DNA of 64,000 nucleotides from Treponema sp. Lineage in GTDB: Bacteria > Spirochaetota > Spirochaetia > Treponematales > Treponemataceae. Shown here one piece after another: positions 25,887-33,004 of this stretch; the first letter of the stretch is position 1, and every line of letters begins with the position of its first letter. The position numbers were made by a program, and so were the translations under genes. The notes under the pieces were generated by a model that ran no database searches, was not told where the DNA came from, and was given only the letters and a program-made list of their open reading frames with translations. The stretch is from positions 18,078 to 82,077 of the forward strand of contig JAFXSM010000044.1 in assembly GCA_017525605.1 (NCBI GenBank), given 5' to 3'.

Positions 25887-26546
25887 TTACAATACGTCGC
25901 TAGTGTCGATGCCTGTAAGCATGTCGCTTCCCTGCTTATCGAAAATCGCCTCTTTCGTGTTCGACAGCCTGAACGAACAGTTTTCAAGCGTCGAAAAATG
26001 AAAATTGGTGCTTTTGATGTTGCAGTTCCTGAATGAGACATCGTGCAGGTATGCATTCGCGAAACTTGATTTTCGTAAGTCCGTGTCGTCGAACGAAGTC
26101 TGCTCCGTGCTTATCCCCAGAAAATTCGTGTTCACGATTTCGCTTCCGTTGAAAAGATGGTGGATGAATTTTGACCCGGAAAAATTCGTGAATTTTATGT
26201 CGCAGTTCTTCATGCTGCAGTCGGTGAAAAGGGAGTAGCTGAACGTGCTGAGCCTGCTGACGATGTTGTTCGCTTCTATCGCCGTGAAAAAACAGTGCTG
26301 GAAGTTGCAGCCATAGAATTTCTTGTTCGTCATGTTCAGTCCGGCAAAGTGAATTCCGCTCGCGTTCAGTCCGATGATTTTGTCGTTGTTGTAGATGTAG
26401 TTGTAAATTTCGAGAGTGATGTCATTTCTGTTCGGATGGTGCTTCGTGCAGAAATCTCCAGTCTCGCAGATATTTCCTTCAGCGTCGAATACCGAAAGGG
26501 CTGTGTTGTTGCAGTTTGGGCATTTGCATTTGTTAATTAAGTACAT
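25887..26546 (-). CDS. Pentapeptide-repeat protein with N-terminal Cys/His cluster
   Basis: A 219-residue protein. From about residue 60 the sequence follows the pentapeptide-repeat pattern (a central Leu or Phe every five residues: ASGIHFAGLNMTNKKFYGCN and onwards), predicting a right-handed quadrilateral helix. The first 45 residues hold CKCPNC and CETGDFCTKHHP, a likely zinc or metal site not standard for the family. Some pentapeptide proteins mimic DNA and bind topoisomerases, but nothing here shows that. It precedes the MBL hydrolase on the same strand. Confidence 0.75.
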   Translation of the reverse strand: MYLINKCKCPNCNNTALSVFDAEGNICETGDFCTKHHPNRNDITLEIYNYIYNNDKIIGLNASGIHFAGLNMTNKKFYGCNFQHCFFTAIEANNIVSRLSTFSYSLFTDCSMKNCDIKFTNFSGSKFIHHLFNGSEIVNTNFLGISTEQTSFDDTDLRKSSFANAYLHDVSFRNCNIKSTNFHFSTLENCSFRLSNTKEAIFDKQGSDMLTGIDTSDVL

Positions 26547-26633
26547 GATGCCATTTTAAAAGATAAGTGTTAGAGTTGTACATTATTTTTTAATTGAATA
26601 TCTGATTTTAGGAATTTTTATTTGGGAATTTTT

Positions 26634-27455
26634 ATGGAAAGGGCAGATTTCGTTTTTTTTGATTCAGGAACCGGCGGAATCCCGTACATGCTTGCGCTGA
26701 AGAAAAAATTGCCGGCAGCGACTTGCGTCTATCTTGGTGACACGAAGAATTTTCCTTATGGGGAAAAGACTTGCGAGCAGGTGACAGAATGTGCTTCGTC
26801 GGCAGTCCAGCTGATTGTCGAAAAATGGAATCCGAGGACGCTTGTGATTGCGTGCAACACGATTTCCGTGACCGCGCTTGCATCTTTGCGCAGAAAATTC
26901 CCTTCGCTTCCGATTGTCGGCACTGTCCCTGCGATAAAGCTCGGCGCGAAAGTGTCCAAAAACAAGCGGATCGGATTTCTTGCGACGAACGCGACAGTGA
27001 ACAATCCGTATTCGCAGAAACTCATCGATGATTTTGCTTCCGACTGCGAGGTCTTCAAGCGCGGCGACCCCGATTTGGTTGCGTTCATAGAGCATGATTT
27101 TTTTGAATCGACGGAATCCCAGAAAGAAGAAGCCGTCCGTCCCGCAGTTGATTTTTTCAAAAAGAACGGTTGCGACACGATTATACTTTCATGCACGCAT
27201 TTCACGCACATTGCCGAGACCATGCAGCGCGTTGCCGGAAAAGACGTGATGGTGATTGATTCGCGTGACGGCGTTACTCGTCAGGCTCTTCTCGTCCTTG
27301 AGCAGAATCGTAAGGATGAAAATCAGCATCCGTGCGAATGTTCAGATGACATCGACTATCCGTTTTTCGTCACCGCAGCCACAAAAGAGCAGGAAGAAGA
27401 ATACAGAAAACTCTGCATGAACTGCGGAATCCAATACGGCGGAATCGTCTCTTAA
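26634..27455 (+). CDS. murI: Glutamate racemase
   Basis: A 273-residue enzyme making D-glutamate for peptidoglycan. The signature motifs are present: FDSGTGG (9-15), ACNTISVTALASLR with catalytic C74, and SCTHFTH with C187. The second motif reads SCTHFTH where LGCTHYP is common, but both catalytic cysteines are kept. The start ATG at 26634 follows GGGA; a TTG four codons earlier with an AGGA upstream is an alternative. It is a single gene, divergent from the pentapeptide protein. Confidence 0.9.
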   Translation: MERADFVFFDSGTGGIPYMLALKKKLPAATCVYLGDTKNFPYGEKTCEQVTECASSAVQLIVEKWNPRTLVIACNTISVTALASLRRKFPSLPIVGTVPAIKLGAKVSKNKRIGFLATNATVNNPYSQKLIDDFASDCEVFKRGDPDLVAFIEHDFFESTESQKEEAVRPAVDFFKKNGCDTIILSCTHFTHIAETMQRVAGKDVMVIDSRDGVTRQALLVLEQNRKDENQHPCECSDDIDYPFFVTAATKEQEEEYRKLCMNCGIQYGGIVS

Positions 27456-27483
27456 ATTTTTTGAAGATTAGAAGTTTAAAAGA

Positions 27484-27720
27484 TTATTTAGTCGAATATT
27501 TCGCTTTTATTTTTCCGTCGCAGACATCTTTCGCAAGCACCTCAAAAAAAGCGAGAGCCTTCTCCCTCGTCTCAAAATCCGCAAAGTCGATGATTTCCCT
27601 CTTCCCCCCGTCAATATCATTGAAAACGAATTTGAGCGAGTGAATCCCATAAGAAGAATCCACATAAAAAAACTTCACAAGCGACATATTTATCACTTTA
27701 TCATCAATCATCGTAAACAT
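27484..27720 (-). CDS. Small hypothetical protein
   Basis: A 78-residue protein with GGAGAGAA just before the ATG. Its alternating pattern (KFFYVDSSYGIHSLKFVFNDIDGGKREIIDFADFETREKALAFFEVLA) suggests a beta-beta-alpha fold. No signal peptide or membrane segment is seen. It converges on murI. I do not recognise the family; the ribosome site and codon pattern support a real gene. Confidence 0.55.
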   Translation of the reverse strand: MFTMIDDKVINMSLVKFFYVDSSYGIHSLKFVFNDIDGGKREIIDFADFETREKALAFFEVLAKDVCDGKIKAKYSTK

Positions 27721-27772
27721 TTTTCTCTCCTTTTGTTATTGTTTGCTTTTGTTTGTTTATCTTTGAAAGACA

Positions 27773-28018
27773 AATATCGAGTTTTACAACTAAACATTGG
27801 AAACAAGCGGAAGCGAGGTTCTTTCCTCGAAAACACGGAACATCGTAAACGATGTTCACGCCACCGCGAAAAATTCGCCAATGAAGGTACGGCGTAAGCC
27901 GTGCCGTGAACGCTTGCATACACTAAACAACGATTAGAACACATTGACCAATGGCAAGCGAAGGGTTCTCGCTGGGAGCTTGTTTCCAAGCTTTTTCAGT
28001 TAGCATTAACTCGACATT
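27773..28018. repeat. Structured dispersed repeat, copy 2 (246 bp)
   Basis: Second copy of the element at 17630-17874, in the same orientation. It fills most of the 314-bp gap between the small hypothetical gene and icd. The central 140 bases differ at only a few positions. Where the copies differ in the arms, pairing is retained: CGAGG/CCTCG here versus GTCGG/CCGGT in copy 1, and TCTC/GGGA here versus TCCC/GGGA. It begins 16 bp beyond the stop of the minus-strand icd gene, just as copy 1 lies beyond thrA. Confidence 0.85.
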
Positions 28019-28034
28019 TGATTTTTATAGAAGT

Positions 28035-29234
28035 CTAGTTGAGCTTCTCCGCAATTCTGTCGATGAAATCCCACGAATTGAGAATCTCTTTCGCTTTCGG
28101 TTCCGCAAGGCGCGCAAGGTCGCCCGTCATGACTCCGCTTTCGATTACGTCGAGCGTTGCTTTCTCAAGCTTCTTTGCGAATTCTCCGAGCTCAGGAGTT
28201 CCGTCAAGCTCCGCTCTTTTTGCCAACGCGCCTGTCCATGCGAAGATGAGCGCGACCGGGTTCGTCGATGTTTTTTCGCCAGCCTGATATCTGTAGTAGT
28301 GCTTCTGGACAGTTCCGTGCGATGCCTCGTACTCGAATTCGCCGTTCGGGGAAACAAGAATCGAAGTCATCATCGCAAGGCTTCCGCAAGCAGATGCAAT
28401 CATGTCGCTCATAACGTCGCCGTCGTAGTTCTTGCAAGCCCAGAGCATTCCGCCCTCGCTCTTCATGATTCTTGCGACCGCATCGTCGATGAGCGTGTAG
28501 AAATATTCGATTCCAGCCTTCTCGAATTTCTCCTTGTACTGAGAATCGAACACTCTCTGGAAAATCGCCTTGAAATTTCCGTCGTATGTTTTTGAGATTG
28601 TGTCCTTCGTTCCGAGCCATACGCTGATTTTCTGGTCAAGCGCGTACTCGAAGCAGCATTTCGCGAAAGACTCGATAGAAGAATCCATGTTGTGGATTCC
28701 CTGAAGGATGCCGGGGCCTTTCATCTCCTGTATGACTTTTCTCGTGACTGTTCCGTCTTTTGCTGTGAACACGAGCTCCGCAGTTCCAGGCTGGTCAACT
28801 TTTATCTCGCAGTTCTTGTAAACGTCGCCGTAAGCGTGTCTTCCAAGAACAATCGGCTTCTTCCATGAAGTTACGCAGCATTTGATGTTGTTGACGAAAA
28901 TCGGGGTTCTGAAAACCGTTCCGTCAAGTTCTTCTCGGATGATTCCGTTAGGTGAGCGTGTGAGCTGCTTGAGATTGTACTCCTTCATGCGTGCCGCATT
29001 TGACGTTATCGTCGCGCATTTCACGCCGACCTTGAGCCTTTTTATCGCGGCTGCCGAATCGTATGTGACTTTGTCGTCCGTGTCGTCCCTGTTTTTCAGT
29101 CCCAAATCGAAATATTCGGTCTTCAGGTCAACAAAAGGTTCGAGCAGTTTTTCTTTGATTACAGCCCAAAGTACTCTCGTCATCTCATCGCCATCAAGCT
29201 CTGCGATAGCGTTCTTCATCTGGATTTTAGCCAT
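28035..29234 (-). CDS. icd: NADP-dependent isocitrate dehydrogenase (eukaryote-like subfamily)
   Basis: A 399-residue enzyme converting isocitrate to 2-oxoglutarate. It starts AKIQMKNAIAELDGDEMTRVLW and contains TITSNAARMKEY, LTRSPNGIIREELDGTVFR, GRHAYGDVYK and YEASHGTVQKHYY, all typical of the homodimeric IDH1/IDH2-like subfamily rather than the E. coli type. The product feeds glutamate synthesis. No other TCA-cycle gene lies nearby. The structured repeat lies beyond the 3' end. Confidence 0.93.
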   Translation of the reverse strand: MAKIQMKNAIAELDGDEMTRVLWAVIKEKLLEPFVDLKTEYFDLGLKNRDDTDDKVTYDSAAAIKRLKVGVKCATITSNAARMKEYNLKQLTRSPNGIIREELDGTVFRTPIFVNNIKCCVTSWKKPIVLGRHAYGDVYKNCEIKVDQPGTAELVFTAKDGTVTRKVIQEMKGPGILQGIHNMDSSIESFAKCCFEYALDQKISVWLGTKDTISKTYDGNFKAIFQRVFDSQYKEKFEKAGIEYFYTLIDDAVARIMKSEGGMLWACKNYDGDVMSDMIASACGSLAMMTSILVSPNGEFEYEASHGTVQKHYYRYQAGEKTSTNPVALIFAWTGALAKRAELDGTPELGEFAKKLEKATLDVIESGVMTGDLARLAEPKAKEILNSWDFIDRIAEKLN

Positions 29235-29438
29235 TTTTTTCTCCCATTTTTGATGTTGGGGACATTATAAATTTTCTGATTTTGTTGAACAACTGAAAAA
29301 AACGTCAGAAATTCGAAAAAAAATTGAAATTTAAGATTAAACAAATATTATTTTAAGATTCTAGTTTGCATTGTCGTTTATTATTGCTACAACGGAGAGA
29401 AAATATACAGATTCTGGCTTTTATGCAAGGAGACAATT

Positions 29439-30119
29439 ATGAGAATTTTGCTTGTTGAGGATGAAGAAGGTCTTTCTAATGCGCTTGTTGAGATTTTCAA
29501 GAAGAACAAAATCGGTGTTGACGCAGTTCTCAATGGAACCGACGGTTTGAAGTATGCACAGTCTGGAAGTTACGACGCTGTTTTGCTGGACATCATGTTG
29601 CCGGGAATGGATGGAATTTCAGTTTTGAAAAAGCTGCGCGAAGAGAAAAACAGTGTGCCAGTCCTTCTTCTTACTGCGAAGGATGAAGTTTCCGACAAAG
29701 TTACAGGTCTTGATGCTGGTGCGGATGATTATCTGACTAAGCCGTTCTCGACTGACGAGCTTCTTGCCCGCGTCCGCGCATTGACCCGCAGAAAGGGCGA
29801 CATCAAGGAAACGTCAATCACGTTCGGAGATTTGACTCTGAGCAAGAAAAACTGCGAGCTTCAGACGCAGACTGGAAAGGCAATAAAGCTTTCCCTCAAG
29901 GAATTTCAGATTCTTGAGCTTCTTTTCGAGAACCCTCATCAGATTCTTACGAAAGAGCAGCTCATCGAAAAAATCTGGGGCAACGATTCGAACGCAGAGT
30001 ACAACAATGTCGAAGTTTACCTTTCGTTCATCAGAAAGAAATTTGAAAATCTCGGCGTGACCGTCAGAATCAGGACGGCTCGCGGTATAGGCTATTCTCT
30101 TGAGGATGAAACTCGCTAA
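29439..30119 (+). CDS. OmpR-family response regulator
   Basis: A 226-residue regulator. The receiver domain (1-120) has the acidic pocket EDE, phospho-acceptor D51 in LLDIMLPGMDG, and LLTAKDE. The C-terminal winged-helix DNA-binding domain is at about 128-224 (LSLKEFQILELLFENPHQILTKEQL, IRTARGIGYSL). AAGGAG precedes the ATG. The sensor kinase gene starts nine bases after the stop, so the pair is one operon. Confidence 0.92.
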   Translation: MRILLVEDEEGLSNALVEIFKKNKIGVDAVLNGTDGLKYAQSGSYDAVLLDIMLPGMDGISVLKKLREEKNSVPVLLLTAKDEVSDKVTGLDAGADDYLTKPFSTDELLARVRALTRRKGDIKETSITFGDLTLSKKNCELQTQTGKAIKLSLKEFQILELLFENPHQILTKEQLIEKIWGNDSNAEYNNVEVYLSFIRKKFENLGVTVRIRTARGIGYSLEDETR

Positions 30120-30128
30120 GGGTTGTCA

Positions 30129-31532
30129 ATGAATATTCTTAAAAAACTCAAGTTGCGGATTGTTATTTTTGTCGTCGCCGTGATGACAATATTTCTTGCA
30201 ACTATGCTTTCTTCTGTTATCTTCTGGATTTCGCACAACGAGAAGCGCAAGGCGATTCAGCTTGTCGAAATGCTTGTCGATAACGGAGGAAATCTTCCGG
30301 GGCCTGATTTTCACGGGCATGAAAGGGAACGCGGAGGCCGTCTTTTCAAAACCGAAGACGACGATTTTCTTTATGAAGATAACGAGCCTTTGGGGGAGCC
30401 GCCTCATTTTCACAAGGACAAAATTTCCGAGCGTTCCAGCGATTTCTTTACCGTGGAAATTCGCGGAAGGGACGATATAAGGAATTATTTCTCTGTCATT
30501 CTTTCTTCTCATGGCGATGTCGTCGAGGTCATCTGTGATTTTCCGACCAGCTTTACGAGGGATGAAATTTCCATCCTCGTTCGTGATATCATGAAGGATG
30601 CAAGGGAAAAACCGCTCATAATCAAGGACAGGAAGCGTTTGGGGCAGGTTGACGATTTCGTCTATTGCGTACTCAAGAGGCTTGATGACACTTATCTGGT
30701 TGCTCTTGCGAACAGACGCAGCGAGCTTTTGTCGATTTCAGTTATGGGCAAAATTGCCTTAAACATTTTTATCGTCAGTATCGCTGTCACGCTTTTTATT
30801 TCATTGTTTATTTCGAACTTGATTGTAAAGCCTGTTCAGGAGGCGTTCATCAAGCAGCGGCAGTTTATTGCCGATGCCAGCCATGAGCTGAAAACTCCTG
30901 TCGCCGTAATCGGTGCGAATCTTGACGTTCTCATGTCTGAAATGTCGGAGAACCGGTGGCTTAATTACATCAAGAGCGAGAACGAGAGGATGGGGCACCT
31001 TGTCAAGAATCTTCTTTATCTTGCAAAAAACGATGCAGATAGAATGGAAACCCAGTATGCGAAATTTGATTTTTCGTCTGCGATAGCGAATGCGATTTTG
31101 CCATTCGAGAGCGTTGTTTTCGAAGAGAAAAAGCGTTTTGAAATTGATATTGCGCCTGGAATCGAATTTGTCGGCGACGAGCATCAGATTAAGCAGATTG
31201 CCGTAATCTTCGTTGACAATGCGATTAAAAATTCCGATGAGAATGCATTGATTCGCGTTTCCGCAAAAGTCGAGAACAACAAGATTCTTCTGAAGGTTTT
31301 CAACACTGGTCACGGAATAAAAAAAGAAGATTTGAAGAAGATTTTCCTTCGGTTCTACCGCTCGGATTTCAGCCGTGCGCGAAAAACAGGTGGGTACGGT
31401 CTCGGTCTTTCGATTGCGCAGGCGATGGCTCAGGCGCATCACGGAACTATTTCTGCAGCCAGCGAAGAAGGAAAGTGGGCTGAATTCACGCTTGTGCTTC
31501 CGGCACATCCTCCGCGGCTTCGTTTGTTCTAA
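30129..31532 (+). CDS. Membrane sensor histidine kinase
   Basis: A 467-residue partner of the preceding regulator. Membrane helices lie at about 10-32 and 208-228. The periplasmic region between them is rich in histidine and acid residues (FHGHERERGG, GEPPHFHKDK), which might bind metal. The HisKA motif ASHELKTP has H252. HATPase_c motifs follow (FVDNAIKNSD, FNTGHGI, GGYGLGLSIA). The start at 30129 has AAGGG seven bases upstream; a TTG two codons earlier is less likely. The signal sensed is unknown. Confidence 0.9.
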   Translation: MNILKKLKLRIVIFVVAVMTIFLATMLSSVIFWISHNEKRKAIQLVEMLVDNGGNLPGPDFHGHERERGGRLFKTEDDDFLYEDNEPLGEPPHFHKDKISERSSDFFTVEIRGRDDIRNYFSVILSSHGDVVEVICDFPTSFTRDEISILVRDIMKDAREKPLIIKDRKRLGQVDDFVYCVLKRLDDTYLVALANRRSELLSISVMGKIALNIFIVSIAVTLFISLFISNLIVKPVQEAFIKQRQFIADASHELKTPVAVIGANLDVLMSEMSENRWLNYIKSENERMGHLVKNLLYLAKNDADRMETQYAKFDFSSAIANAILPFESVVFEEKKRFEIDIAPGIEFVGDEHQIKQIAVIFVDNAIKNSDENALIRVSAKVENNKILLKVFNTGHGIKKEDLKKIFLRFYRSDFSRARKTGGYGLGLSIAQAMAQAHHGTISAASEEGKWAEFTLVLPAHPPRLRLF

Positions 31533-31633
31533 AATCTAAAAAAATGCCAGCCGTAGAAAATTGCATTTTTTATGGCTGTCAAAGTTTTCAGGCAGTCGAA
31601 ACTCCATTTTTTTTATGTTATGATTTCCCCGCT

Positions 31634-32872
31634 ATGATAAAAAGAAATACTGGTTTTTCAAATTTGACCGCTGGCTATCTTTTCCCGGAAGTTGCCAGAA
31701 GAAGAAAGGAGTATGCGTCTAAGCATCCTGATGCATCAATTATCAGCCTTGGAATCGGAAATACGACAGAGCCTCTTTCTAAGCATATTGCCGAAGCTAT
31801 GAGCAATTATGCTCTCGGTCTTGCGACTGCGGAAGGTTACTCTGGCTACGGCGATGAACAGGGGAATACGGCTCTTCGCGAAAGAATTGCAAATGTCTTC
31901 TATAAAAATATGGCAGATGCAAGCGAGGTGTTCATCTCTGACGGTGCAAAATGCGACATCGCGCGAATTCAGACTCTTTTCGGAAAAAATGTGAAAGTTG
32001 CCGTTCAGGATCCGGCTTATCCAGTTTACGTTGACGGAAGCGTTGTTGTCGGTGCCGCTACCGTCGCAAAAAAAGACGGTTCGGGATATGAGGGGATAAC
32101 ATATCTCCCGTGCACTCCTGAAAATGATTTTTTCCCGGATTTGTCAAAAATCGAGCCTGACACGCTGATTTATTTCTGTTCGCCGAATAATCCGACAGGT
32201 GCGACTGCGACTCGCGAGCAGCTCAAGACTCTCGTTGATTTCGCGAACAAAAACGGCTGCATAATCATTTATGACGCTGCATATTTTGCGTTCATCCGCG
32301 ATTCTTCTCTTCCGAAGACCATTTATGAAATTGAGGGAGCAAGAACTTGCGCGATTGAGGTAAATTCTTTCTCGAAGCCTGCTGGTTTTACAGGCGTCCG
32401 GCTTGGCTGGTCGATTGTTCCGAATGATTTGAAATTCGCTGACGGAAGTTCTGTCAACAAGGACTGGAACCGCGTCATGACGACTTTGTTCAACGGAGCT
32501 TCGAACATCGCGCAGGCAGGCGGTCTTGCAGCTCTCGACGAGCAGGGCTTGAAAGATATGAAAGACTCGGTCGATTATTATCTTGAGAACGGCCGACTCA
32601 TCAAGCAGACTCTTGACGGCGAGAACTTCAAAAAAATCGGAGTCGAGTCTTATTTTACCGGCAACGGACCTTATGTTTGGGTTAAATTCCCAGGTTATGG
32701 CTCTTGGGAAATCTTCGACATAATTCTCGACAAATGTCACGTTGTTACGACACCTGGCTCTGGCTTCGGTCCGGCTGGCGAGAGCTTCCTGCGTTTCTCT
32801 TCGTTCGGACATCGAAAAGACGTGGAAGAAGCCTGCAGACGTTTGTCACAGCTTGCCCTTGAAAAGAAATAG
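31634..32872 (+). CDS. dapL: LL-diaminopimelate aminotransferase
   Basis: A 412-residue fold-type I PLP enzyme converting tetrahydrodipicolinate directly to LL-diaminopimelate. The start is characteristic (NTGFSNLTAGYLFPEVARR, then SLGIGNTTEPL). PLP-site segments include SPNNPTGA, YDAAYFAF and the Schiff-base lysine in SFSKPAGFTGVRLGW. The start at 31634 places the family's usual N-terminus. A TATGAT hexamer ends nine bases before the ATG with no Shine-Dalgarno between, hinting at a leaderless transcript. A strong terminator follows. Confidence 0.93.
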   Translation: MIKRNTGFSNLTAGYLFPEVARRRKEYASKHPDASIISLGIGNTTEPLSKHIAEAMSNYALGLATAEGYSGYGDEQGNTALRERIANVFYKNMADASEVFISDGAKCDIARIQTLFGKNVKVAVQDPAYPVYVDGSVVVGAATVAKKDGSGYEGITYLPCTPENDFFPDLSKIEPDTLIYFCSPNNPTGATATREQLKTLVDFANKNGCIIIYDAAYFAFIRDSSLPKTIYEIEGARTCAIEVNSFSKPAGFTGVRLGWSIVPNDLKFADGSSVNKDWNRVMTTLFNGASNIAQAGGLAALDEQGLKDMKDSVDYYLENGRLIKQTLDGENFKKIGVESYFTGNGPYVWVKFPGYGSWEIFDIILDKCHVVTTPGSGFGPAGESFLRFSSFGHRKDVEEACRRLSQLALEKK

Positions 32873-32920
32873 TGGTTTGGGATTTTTCAAAAATCTCCAA
32901 TTGCGAATTTTTTAGTTGTG

Positions 32921-32967
32921 AAAGCGTGGATTTATTCAGTTCAAGTTAATAAATCTACGCTTTTTTT
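32921..32967 (+). terminator. Terminator after dapL
   Basis: A 16-bp stem (AAAGCGTGGATTTATT at 32921-32936 with AATAAATCTACGCTTT at 32948-32963, one G-T pair), an 11-base loop, then a T run. It separates dapL from the chemotaxis promoter. Confidence 0.85.
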
Positions 32968-32969
32968 CC

Positions 32970-32997
32970 TTGACTTTGAAAAACTAACTGTTAAAAT
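32970..32997 (+). promoter_or_regulatory. Predicted promoter of the chemotaxis operon
   Basis: A -35 TTGACT (32970-32975), 16-base spacer and -10 TAAAAT (32992-32997). Transcription should start near 33004, at or next to the cheA ATG (33005). No Shine-Dalgarno lies between, so a leaderless cheA transcript is predicted. Confidence 0.55.
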
Positions 32998-33004
32998 AAT
33001 TTGT

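Noticed and set aside
31535..31620. Hairpin after the sensor kinase as a terminator
   Set aside because: The stem is only about five bases (CAGCC/GGCTG) with a 20-base loop and no T run after it.
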